23,304 bases of DNA from the NCBI GenBank assembly GCA_041674265.1, contig JBAYWC010000041.1, forward strand, positions 1 through 23,304, in the 5' to 3' direction. Both the position numbers and the translations under genes were made by a program. The notes beneath the pieces are model-generated. The model had not been told where the DNA came from and did no database searches. It saw only the letters and a list, made by a program, of their open reading frames with translations. Of this stretch, positions 14,390 to 20,699 are shown in pieces. Every line of letters starts with the position of its first letter. The stretch's first letter is position 1. This DNA is from QYQL01 sp041674265 (GTDB lineage Bacteria > Verrucomicrobiota > Verrucomicrobiia > Chthoniobacterales > Terrimicrobiaceae).

Positions 14390-15489
14390 TGCACCCGATT
14401 CTTCGAAATTTCCTGCGGATCCACTGGATCCTGTTCGCGCTGATGATGGCGCTCCTCGCGTATGGCGTCTATGCGATCTACAGCGCGACCTGGATGCGGG
14501 AGACCAATTTCTGGTCCTCCCAAATGATCTGGATTCTGATCTGCCTTCCGATGTTTTTCGTGGTGTCGCTCGTGGACTACCGCTGGGTGAGATACGGGGC
14601 CATCCCGATCTACGTGCTCAGCATCGTTTTTCTTGTCGCCACGATGTTGTTCGGCGAGAAGCGCTATGGGGCCCGGAGCTGGCTGAACCTTGGCCCGATG
14701 AACTTCCAGCCTTCCCAGCTGGCCATCCTGGCCGGCATCCTGACCCTGGCGATTTTCCTGCAAAACTACCGCAACATGCCGCCGGTCCTGAGGATCCTGT
14801 GCTGCGGGGCCATCGTCGGCGCGCCGTGGATCCTGATCCTGATCCAGCCGGACCTCGGATCGTGCATTGTCTGGGTGCCGGTGCTGCTGGCGATGATGTT
14901 CGTCGGCGGCATCCCGAAGAGGTGGCTCATTTCCATGCTGATCGTGGGGATCGCCATGATTCCGGTTGTTGTCCAGTTCGGGCTCAAACCCTACCAATAT
15001 TCCCGCATCACGACGTTCCTGCATCCCGAAGCCGACCCCCAGGGCAACGGATGGAACATCACGCAATCGCTGATCGCCATCGGCTCGGGAGGGTTTTCCG
15101 GAAAAGGCTTCAAGGCCCAGAACACCCAGCTGGAACTCGGCTTCCTCCCCTCGACCATCGTTCACAACGACTTCATCTTTTCGGTCCTGGGCGAACAACA
15201 CGGCTTCGTCGGGGGAGTCGCGCTCATCGGGGCCTTCACGCTGCTTTGCGTTCTGATCCTGCAGATTGCCATGGAGGCGGAGGATGAACTGGGCCGGTTG
15301 CTGGCGGTGGGATTTGTCATGTTGATCTTCACCCACACGTTCATGAACATTGGCATGACGATCTCGGTCACGCCGATCACCGGACTTCCCCTGCCGTTGA
15401 TCAGCTATGGCGGATCGTTCGTGATGATCACGCTGTTCGGTTTCGGCCTCCTGCAAAGCATCTGGATCCACCGCCGGTCCGCAAGGTAA
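14389..15489 (+). CDS. rodA: SEDS-family peptidoglycan glycosyltransferase RodA
   Basis: A 366-residue polytopic membrane protein with about ten transmembrane helices. It polymerises lipid II into glycan strands during elongation, normally with a class B PBP. Family motifs: ARSWLNLGPMNFQPSQ (95-110), IQPDLGS (152-158), GNGWNITQSLIAIGSGGFSGKGF (219 onward), the extracellular-loop Asp261 in HNDFIF that aligns with the catalytic Asp of RodA, and the C-terminal TGLPLPLISYGGS. Two departures: the usual QPSE is QPSQ, and the LPERHTDF loop is LPSTIVHNDF, two residues longer. MreC, MreD and PBP2 are not adjacent; the upstream partner is an ABC ATPase. Confidence 0.88.
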   Translation: MHPILRNFLRIHWILFALMMALLAYGVYAIYSATWMRETNFWSSQMIWILICLPMFFVVSLVDYRWVRYGAIPIYVLSIVFLVATMLFGEKRYGARSWLNLGPMNFQPSQLAILAGILTLAIFLQNYRNMPPVLRILCCGAIVGAPWILILIQPDLGSCIVWVPVLLAMMFVGGIPKRWLISMLIVGIAMIPVVVQFGLKPYQYSRITTFLHPEADPQGNGWNITQSLIAIGSGGFSGKGFKAQNTQLELGFLPSTIVHNDFIFSVLGEQHGFVGGVALIGAFTLLCVLILQIAMEAEDELGRLLAVGFVMLIFTHTFMNIGMTISVTPITGLPLPLISYGGSFVMITLFGFGLLQSIWIHRRSAR

Positions 15490-15501
15490 GGACATGGGGT
15501 G

Positions 15502-16335
15502 ATGACGGAGCCATTTTTCGATATCGCGGTCGGCGCCGCCTCCTTCGTGGCAGGCCTCCTGGGGGCCTTGATCGGGCTCGGAGGGGGGATTATCGTCACC
15601 CCCCTGCTGGTTCTTCTTTTTGGCATCGATCTCCGCTACGCCATGGGAGCCGCGCTTTGCTCGGTGATTGCCACTTCTTCCGGAGCCGCCGCCGCTTACC
15701 TCCGCGACGGCATTTCCAACATGCGCATCGGGCTGTTCCTCTGCATCGCCACGACGATCGGCGCGATCTGCGGCGCCCTCCTGGCCACGGTGCTGGACCA
15801 ATCCGTGCTGGCCATCGTTTTTGGCGTGTCGTTGTTGGCCACCGTGTTCCTTTCCCTGAGAAAAAAGCCCGAATCCCGGCTCCTGCCCGAAGACTCGGAT
15901 CCCCTCGCCCTCAAGCTCGACCTGCCGGACGAACTGCCGGAACAGGACGGGACCAAATCGCCCTATGGGGTGGCCGGACTCGTTCCGGGATTCTGTGTCA
16001 TGTGGGTCGCGGGCGTTCTCTCCGGGTTGCTGGGCATCGGATCGGGAGCATTCAAGGTGCTGGCCATGGATCAGATCATGAGGATCCCGTTCAAGGTGAC
16101 GACCGCCACGAGCAACTTCATGATCGGGGTCACCGCCGCGGCGAGCGTGGGGATCTATTTGAAAAAAGGCTACCTCGATCCCGCGCTGGTCTCGCCCGTG
16201 GCCTTGGGCGTGCTCGCCGGGGCCTTTGTGGGAGCCAAACTTCTTGCGGTCGCTCCCGTCAGGGTCCTCCGCGTGATTTTCCTGACAGCGGTCTCCATCA
16301 TCGCGGTGCAAATGATCCTGAAAGGACTCCATTGA
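15502..16335 (+). CDS. TauE/SafE-family sulfite exporter-like permease
   Basis: A 277-residue membrane protein of eight or so helices with the two-fold TSUP repeat: each half starts with a glycine-rich helix (GLLGALIGLGGGIIVTPLL at the N-terminus and GVLSGLLGIGSGAFKVLAM in the second half) followed by an ATS segment (VIATSSGAAAAY and TTATSNFMIG). A hydrophilic cytoplasmic loop of ~45 residues separates the halves. Family members export organosulfonates, sulfite or related anions; substrate unknown. A GTG at 15499 directly precedes the ATG at 15502. The last bases form TTGA with the DUF1634 start, so the two are coupled. This pair is a recurrent genomic partnership. Confidence 0.88.
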   Translation: MTEPFFDIAVGAASFVAGLLGALIGLGGGIIVTPLLVLLFGIDLRYAMGAALCSVIATSSGAAAAYLRDGISNMRIGLFLCIATTIGAICGALLATVLDQSVLAIVFGVSLLATVFLSLRKKPESRLLPEDSDPLALKLDLPDELPEQDGTKSPYGVAGLVPGFCVMWVAGVLSGLLGIGSGAFKVLAMDQIMRIPFKVTTATSNFMIGVTAAASVGIYLKKGYLDPALVSPVALGVLAGAFVGAKLLAVAPVRVLRVIFLTAVSIIAVQMILKGLH

Positions 16336-16697
16336 ACAGGCTCTCCTCCCTCCTCGCCCGCGTCATGATCGTCGGCACCATGATCTCCGCTTCCCTCATT
16401 GCCGTGGGTCTCGTCTGGTATCTTTCCGCCCATGCGGGGCAGAGCCCCGGAGACCACCTCTTCTCCGGAGAGCCGAAATACTTCAGCGACCCCATCGACA
16501 TGGTCCGGAGGGCCTTCGATTTTCGCGCCATCGGTGAACGCCGGAGCATCGCCATGATCGGCATTTTTCTCCTGCTTCTCAATCCCCCCGCCCGTGTTCT
16601 CCTCGCCGGGGCGGGATACCTTTTGGAAAAGAACCGGGTGTATGCGTTGATCAGCGGGGTGGTGTTCGTCGTGCTCGCCATCAGTTTTTTCTGGTGA
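16332..16697 (+). CDS. DUF1634 family membrane protein
   Basis: A 121-residue protein with three hydrophobic segments (about residues 12-33, 74-92 and 98-121) and the DUF1634 pattern: LARVMIVGTMISASLIAVGLVWYL, then a soluble loop with FSGEP, then RSIAMIGIFLLLLNPPARVL. DUF1634 proteins commonly lie next to TauE/SafE permeases and may be small auxiliary subunits (established association; role unproven). The start is a TTG at 16332 overlapping the permease stop by 4 bp. An ATG at 16365 would remove eleven residues that the family normally has. Its stop overlaps the GTG of the following MFS pseudogene (GTGA). Confidence 0.75.
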   Translation: MNRLSSLLARVMIVGTMISASLIAVGLVWYLSAHAGQSPGDHLFSGEPKYFSDPIDMVRRAFDFRAIGERRSIAMIGIFLLLLNPPARVLLAGAGYLLEKNRVYALISGVVFVVLAISFFW

Positions 16698-17156
16698 AGG
16701 CGTGGCATTTCAAAACCCTGGCCGAACCCCTCGCCAACCCGGTGTTCCGGGCTCTCTGGATCGCCACCGTTTTTTCGAATATCGGGACCTTCATGCACAG
16801 CGTGGGAGCGGCCTGGCTGATGACGTCGATGACCTCCTCCCCCCTCCTGGTGGGGCTGGTGCCGGCCGGTGTTTTTTTTGCCGGTGTTTTTCGCGGGAAT
16901 CGGGGGCGGCGTCCTCGCCGACATGGTCGAGCGGCGGCGCATTCTGGTCGTCACCCAACTGGGCATGATGGCCGCCGCCGCCGCACTCGGCATCTTCACG
17001 GTCAGCGGACACATTTCGCCACCGGCTCTTTTGGCGCTGACTTTCTGCCTGGGATTTTTCAACGCCCTGAACCTCCCGGCGTGGCAGTCGCAAATCCAGG
17101 AAATGGTGCCGCACGGCCAGATCGCCGCGGCGGTTTCCCTGAACAGCATGAGCTTC
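16694..17156 (+). pseudogene. MFS exporter gene, frameshifted and 3'-truncated
   Basis: From a GTG start coupled to the DUF1634 stop, the frame encodes LANPVFRALWIATVFSNIGTF and SVGAAWLMTSMTSSPLLVGLV, the N-terminus of an MFS_3/EntS-type transporter. At a run of eight T (16872-16879) the frame breaks. Removing one T restores VFLPVFFAGIGGG and then LADMVERRR, the conserved loop between helices 2 and 3. The second frame continues through ALLALTFCLGFFNALNLPAWQ to LNSMSF at 17156, where similarity stops and an aldo/keto reductase fragment begins. Only about 150 of some 400-530 residues remain, so it cannot be functional. Confidence 0.82.
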
Positions 17157-17362
17157 AAATCGTGAATCTGCGCGTTGGCGGTTTTTTCGCTCCAACCGAT
17201 TCATCCATCGCTGAACCTTTTCGCGCGCTGGCCGACCTGCAAAAGAAGGGCCTGGCTTCTCCAACGTGCGCCAAACATCCTACTGATACCGGGCACCTCT
17301 TCGGTGGTCCACCTGCTCGAAAACCCCGCCGCCGCCAAAGTGATCCTGCCGCGCGAGGCCAC
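17157..17362 (+). pseudogene. Aldo/keto reductase remnant, internally deleted
   Basis: Two pieces of one family in two frames. From 17157: IVNLRVGGFFAPTDSSIAEPFRALADLQKKG resembles the DVVNLR ... GSIEAPLTVLAELQRQG region of AKR oxidoreductases. From about 17250, one base out of frame: WLLQRAPNILLIPGTSS followed by VVHLLENPAAA, which is the cofactor-binding C-terminal segment of the same family. Roughly a hundred residues between them and the whole N-terminal catalytic part are missing. The left edge abuts the MFS remnant with no spacer, which marks a recombination or deletion join. Confidence 0.65.
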
Positions 17363-17416
17363 ATATGCCACGCGCGAGTGCCTGATCCCTGATCTGCGCA
17401 CCGACAAGCGGCGTGC

Positions 17417-17586
17417 GAAGATAACCAAGGAGCGGGCGAATAAACTCGGTGCGCCAAGTGGACGAATCTGCGCCACTCTCCGGCCCGGCGATGTAGCTTT
17501 CATAGAGGTCCTGAGCGGGCTTGAGCTTTGATCCAAGCCATGAACTCACCCCACGCCGCGGGCAGGCCCTCGTGTCCGTGAGAATA
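17417..17586 (-). pseudogene. GyrI-like (effector-binding) domain C-terminal remnant
   Basis: On the minus strand, 17586-17530 encodes YSHGHEGLPAAWGEFMAWI, matching the YRGPYxGLxxAWGxxMxWI region of GyrI-like proteins. After a frameshift, 17524-17417 encodes LKPAQDLYESYIAGPESG then STWRTEFIRPLLG, the typical end of such domains. No intact start or frame exists. It lies directly downstream of the VOC gene on the same strand. A possible N-terminal relative is noted upstream of that gene. Confidence 0.6.
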
Positions 17587-17610
17587 AGTTTGGATGGGAA
17601 AATTGCAAAG

Positions 17611-18096
17611 TTAGCCGCGTACCGCCGCCTCAATGGCAGCAACGTCGATTTTTCTCATTGTCATCATCGCGTCAAATGCCCGTTTGGCGGCAGCACGGTC
17701 CGGGCCGGTGAACGCTTTCGTCAGGGCGGTCGGCGTGATCTGCCAATTCAGCCCCCACTTGTCCTTGCACCAGCCACACTGGCTCTCCGCGCCGCCGTTG
17801 CCGACAATTGCGTTCCAGTAGCGATCCGTCTCAGCTTGGTTCTCGGTCGCGACCTGAAACGAAAACGCCCAGTTGTGCTCGACACCGGGCCCGCCGTTGA
17901 GTCCGATGCAGGGAATTCCCATCACGGTAAACTCGACGGTCAACACTTCGCCTTCCTTGCAGGAGGGATTGTCACCCGGCGCCCGATGCACCGCTCCGAC
18001 GGAGGAATCGGGAAAAGTCTCGGCGTAAAAACGCGCCGCAGTTTCGGCGTCGTGATCGAACCATAGACAGATTGTGTTCTTTGCCGGATTGGTCAT
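17611..18096 (-). CDS. VOC superfamily (PhnB-like) protein
   Basis: A 161-residue intact protein with the PhnB/3-demethylubiquinone-methyltransferase-like VOC fold: TICLWFDHDAETAARFYAE near the N-terminus, PGDNPSCKEGEVLTVEF, the GIPCIGLNGGP loop, WCKDKWGLNWQITP and the C-terminal RAFDAMMTMRKIDVAAIE. Catalytic function is unknown; some VOC proteins bind or modify small toxic compounds. I place the start at the ATG at 18096 (MTNPAKNTICLWF), which is where the family begins; ATGs at 18138 and 18159 extend the frame with unrelated residues. It is the only complete gene among pseudogene fragments, and those around it (GyrI-like, SRPBCC) are typical neighbours of such genes. Confidence 0.85.
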   Translation of the reverse strand: MTNPAKNTICLWFDHDAETAARFYAETFPDSSVGAVHRAPGDNPSCKEGEVLTVEFTVMGIPCIGLNGGPGVEHNWAFSFQVATENQAETDRYWNAIVGNGGAESQCGWCKDKWGLNWQITPTALTKAFTGPDRAAAKRAFDAMMTMRKIDVAAIEAAVRG

Positions 18097-18127
18097 GTGC
18101 GGGTATCGGATTGGGTGTTGTATTGGG

Positions 18128-18347
18128 TTAAGCGTCATTTTTGCTGGACTTGGCGTCAAACATCTTCTGTTTGAGAGCCCTCCACTTGGCCATGACGTTC
18201 CGAATCTCCTCCTTCGGCATCGCGAGGGGAATAACAGCGATCATCCGGTCCAGAGCAAGTGTTCTTCACGGTGGGATCGAGCTTCATCCACGGGTTCCAG
18301 ACGTTGAACCTGTGATGGTTGTTGACATGCTCAAACAGCGCAGCACC
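18128..18347 (-). pseudogene. SRPBCC-domain remnant followed by an unassigned C-terminal fragment
   Basis: Minus-strand 18347-18245 encodes GAALFEHVNNHHRFNVWNPW, then MKLDPTVKNTCSGPDD, closely matching the start of SRPBCC (polyketide cyclase-like) proteins with VNDxxxxNxWNPWMKLDP. Protein character then shifts frame: about 18250-18128 reads MIAVIPLAMPKEEIRNVM and then MAKWRALKQKMFDAKSSKNDA with a stop. The AVIPLAMPKEEIRNVM part resembles the N-terminal strand of GyrI-like domains, but this is tentative. About a hundred residues of the SRPBCC domain are missing. The intact VOC gene starts 32 bp downstream. Confidence 0.5.
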
Positions 18348-18411
18348 ATGATGAGTTTGTGAAAACCAGCGTCGGGTTCCCGAGAATCCCTTGCGCGGAA
18401 CAAAAAAGAAT

Positions 18412-18439
18412 TTGACATAGTAGACGACTGGTCTAATCT
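18412..18439 (+). promoter_or_regulatory. Promoter of the TetR regulator gene
   Basis: A perfect TTGACA (18412-18417), 16-bp spacer, TAATCT (18434-18439; an overlapping TCTAAT sits at 18432-18437). The operator-like palindrome fills the spacer and reaches the -10, so a bound regulator would block RNA polymerase. ATG at 18451 is 11 bp after the -10. Confidence 0.6.
18421..18435. promoter_or_regulatory. Operator-like palindrome upstream of tetR
   Basis: TAGACGACTGGTCTA is a palindrome with arms TAGAC/GTCTA. ACGACTGGTCTAATC (18424-18438) recurs with one change before the reductase gene. It resembles operators of NemR-type TetR regulators, from memory of that family. Confidence 0.6.
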
Positions 18440-18450
18440 AATGCCGATAC

Positions 18451-19041
18451 ATGACCGACTTCACCACGAAGGAACGCATTCTGGACGCCGCCGAGACCCT
18501 GATGCTCGACAAGAGCTTCCATTCGGTCGGGCTGAACGAGATCCTTGCCGCCGTCAAGGTGCCGAAGGGATCTTTTTATCACTACTTCGAGTCGAAAGAA
18601 CAATTTGGCGTGGAGATGCTGAAACATTACGTGGCCAACGCCACCGCTTACAAAACACAAATGTTGCTCTCCGACTCGACCGAGGCAAATCCACTCCAGC
18701 GCCTGCTCACCTTTCTGGAAAACAGCGTTGCAAAATGCCAGGAATCACAGGGGAAATGCCCGTGCCTGATCGTCAAGCTGACCTCCGAAGTGGCGGACTT
18801 CAGCGAACCGATGAGGGAAGTGCTGGCCGAGGGGAACCGGCAGTGGACCGGTATTCTGGAGAAACTGCTGCGCGAGGGGATCGCGAAAAAAAAGATTTCC
18901 AGCCGTATAAATCCTCCGGTCATGGCCGCCGTGATTCAGGATCTCTGGACCGGCGCGACCCAGCGGGCCGCGACGCAGCGCAGCACCGCGCCGTTGCGCC
19001 AGGCGATCGACCACCTCAAAACCGAACTGGCTCCGCGCTGA
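18451..19041 (+). CDS. TetR/AcrR-family regulator, NemR-like
   Basis: A 196-residue repressor. Residues 1-50 form the HTH domain (TKERILDAAETLMLDKSFHS, then GLNEILAAVKVPKGSFYHYFESKEQF). The ligand-binding part holds KCPCLIVKLTSEVADFSEPMR around residues 102-122, which matches the region of E. coli NemR carrying its redox-sensing cysteine; Cys96, Cys103 and Cys105 are present, Cys105 being the likely counterpart. NemR senses electrophiles and hypochlorite and represses an OYE reductase. Here a reductase gene follows on the same strand, and both genes have near-identical operator-like palindromes upstream. Autorepression and control of the reductase operon are therefore likely. This strongly suggests an inducible electrophile-response unit. 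Confidence 0.88.
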   Translation: MTDFTTKERILDAAETLMLDKSFHSVGLNEILAAVKVPKGSFYHYFESKEQFGVEMLKHYVANATAYKTQMLLSDSTEANPLQRLLTFLENSVAKCQESQGKCPCLIVKLTSEVADFSEPMREVLAEGNRQWTGILEKLLREGIAKKKISSRINPPVMAAVIQDLWTGATQRAATQRSTAPLRQAIDHLKTELAPR

Positions 19042-19069
19042 TCCCCATTCCCATGACTTTCCGTTCGAC

Positions 19070-19084
19070 TATACGACCGGTCTA
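19070..19084. promoter_or_regulatory. Operator-like palindrome upstream of the reductase gene
   Basis: TATACGACCGGTCTA contains the perfect 8-bp palindrome GACCGGTC. ACGACCGGTCTAATC (19073-19087) matches the tetR copy at 14 of 15 positions and includes a -10-like TCTAAT (19081-19086). It implies a second, regulated promoter between tetR and the reductase gene. Confidence 0.6.
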
Positions 19085-19094
19085 ATCAACACCA

Positions 19095-20192
19095 ATGAAA
19101 ACAATCATGACTTATCCCGCACTCTTTGATCCCGTCCGAATCGGGGATTTGCAACTGCCAAACCGCGTCATCATGGCGCCGCTGACACGCAGCCGGGCCG
19201 GCGCCGCGAGGGTGCCGAACCCGCTCATGGCGGAATACTACGCGCAACGCGCCTCGGCGGGGTTCATTCTGAGCGAGGCGACCTCCGTTTCGCCCATGGG
19301 AGTGGGCTACGCGGACACCCCCGGCATCTGGTCGGCGGAGCAGGTGAAGGGCTGGCAGCTTGTCACCCATGCGGTGCATGAATCCGGCGGGCGCATCCTG
19401 CTTCAACTCTGGCATGTCGGGCGGATTTCCGATCCGATGTTTCTCGATGGCGCGCTGCCGGTCGCGCCGAGCGCGATTGCGGCGGCGGGGCATGTCAGCC
19501 TCGTGCGTCCGTTGAAACCGTTCGTGACTCCCCGCGCGCTGGAGACTGCGGAAATTCCCGGCATCATCGGGCAATATCGCAAGGGTGCGGAGAACGCCCA
19601 GACTGCCGGGTTCGACGGCGTGGAAATCCACGGGGCCAACGGCTATCTCCTCGACCAGTTCCTGCAGGACAAAACCAATCGGCGCACCGATGAATATGGC
19701 GGTTCCGTCGAGAACCGCGCCCGCCTCATGCTGGAAGTCACCGACGCGGTCATTTCAGTCTGGGGCGCGGCGCGGGTCGGCATGCACCTTTCCCCGCGAG
19801 GAGATTTCCATGACATTGGCGACGCCAACCCGCTGGAGACCTTTGGTTACGTCGCCCGCGAACTCGGAAGGCGCAAAATCGCTTTTCTCTGCGTTCGTGA
19901 ATCGACCGGGGAGAACCGGATCGGGCCGCAATTGAAGGCGGCGTTTGGCGGTCCGTTCATTGCAAATGAAAAATTCACCAAGGAGAGCGCGGAGCAGGCG
20001 CTTGCGGCGGGCGAGGCGGACGCCGTTGCGTTCGGCGTGCCTTTCATTGCGAACCCCGATCTGCCCGAACGATTTCTCCGCAACGCGCCCCTCAATGAAC
20101 CCGATCCATCCACCTTTTACGGATCGGGATCGAAGGGCTATACCGATTATCCCATGTTAGGAATTTCACGGCTCCATCAACACGAAAATTAA
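19095..20192 (+). CDS. Old yellow enzyme family alkene reductase (NemA/XenB-like)
   Basis: A 365-residue FMN-dependent TIM-barrel reductase. It has the family start LFDPVRIGDLQLPNRVIMAPLTRSRA (flavin-contacting Thr31), LQLWHVGR (His107 region), DGVEIHGANGYLLDQF with the substrate-anchoring His179/Asn182 pair and proton-donor Tyr184, RTDEYGGSVENRARLMLEV and the C-terminal phosphate-binding PDLPERF segment. Such enzymes use NAD(P)H to reduce activated C=C bonds, quinones, nitroesters or N-ethylmaleimide. ATG 19095 or 19107 could be the start; both lie close to the -10-like element. It heads a tight operon with DUF5069, an MDR oxidoreductase and a secreted hydrolase. Confidence 0.93.
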   Translation: MKTIMTYPALFDPVRIGDLQLPNRVIMAPLTRSRAGAARVPNPLMAEYYAQRASAGFILSEATSVSPMGVGYADTPGIWSAEQVKGWQLVTHAVHESGGRILLQLWHVGRISDPMFLDGALPVAPSAIAAAGHVSLVRPLKPFVTPRALETAEIPGIIGQYRKGAENAQTAGFDGVEIHGANGYLLDQFLQDKTNRRTDEYGGSVENRARLMLEVTDAVISVWGAARVGMHLSPRGDFHDIGDANPLETFGYVARELGRRKIAFLCVRESTGENRIGPQLKAAFGGPFIANEKFTKESAEQALAAGEADAVAFGVPFIANPDLPERFLRNAPLNEPDPSTFYGSGSKGYTDYPMLGISRLHQHEN

Positions 20193-20210
20193 CAAATACT
20201 AACACAGCAT

Positions 20211-20699
20211 ATGAAAATCGAAGGAATCAAAAGTTGTTATGCAAAAACCAACGGCTTGTTCTATTTCGCCAGGATGTGCTCCAAGATTCGCCTGCATGCC
20301 GAAGGCAAGCTCCCGAAGGACTATCATCAATGGCTTGGCCAGGGATTCGACGGGCGCACATGCCGGTATTTGTCGGTTCGATACGAAGACGTCAAAGCGC
20401 AGGTGCTCGCCGGCAAAACCGACGGGGAAGCGCTTGACTGGTGTCTGGACAACGGCAGACGTCTGACGGACGAGGAAGTGCTGATCTACAACAGTTTCAT
20501 GAGCAAGCGCGGCTGGCGCGACGACGAGACCGACGGCTTCATCCCGGACATGATCAAGCAATTCGGATTCAAGGACGATGGCAGCGTGGTCACCGATTTT
20601 GACATCATCGAAATGGACGAAGGCCGCTGGCATCCCGACATGTGGCGAGACGCCTGGAAGCAACCAACCCACAGCACAACCAAAGCAACAGACTTATGA
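20211..20699 (+). CDS. DUF5069 family protein
   Basis: A 162-residue soluble protein. The motifs YFARMCSKIRLHAEGKLP, YHQWLGQGFDGRTCRYL and the acidic EALDWCLDNGR segment place it in DUF5069, a family frequent in Verrucomicrobiota with no known biochemical function. A second, truncated DUF5069 gene of another subtype ends the same operon. The start ATG at 20211 is 18 bp after the reductase stop; the stop overlaps the next ATG by 4 bp (ATGA). Cotranscription with reductases is clear, a role in the electrophile response is inference. Confidence 0.75.
   Translation: MKIEGIKSCYAKTNGLFYFARMCSKIRLHAEGKLPKDYHQWLGQGFDGRTCRYLSVRYEDVKAQVLAGKTDGEALDWCLDNGRRLTDEEVLIYNSFMSKRGWRDDETDGFIPDMIKQFGFKDDGSVVTDFDIIEMDEGRWHPDMWRDAWKQPTHSTTKATDL

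Noticed and set aside
14347..16332. Very long open frame on the minus strand opposite rodA and the TauE/SafE gene
   Set aside because: Its translation is rich in Asp, His, Arg and Gln with no fold-like pattern. It mirrors two well-supported membrane-protein genes, a usual artefact of high third-position GC.
16872..16879. Programmed frameshift at the T8 run in the MFS gene
   Set aside because: The reading frame after the shift is itself cut off at 17156 and fused to another gene fragment, so simple decay is the better explanation.
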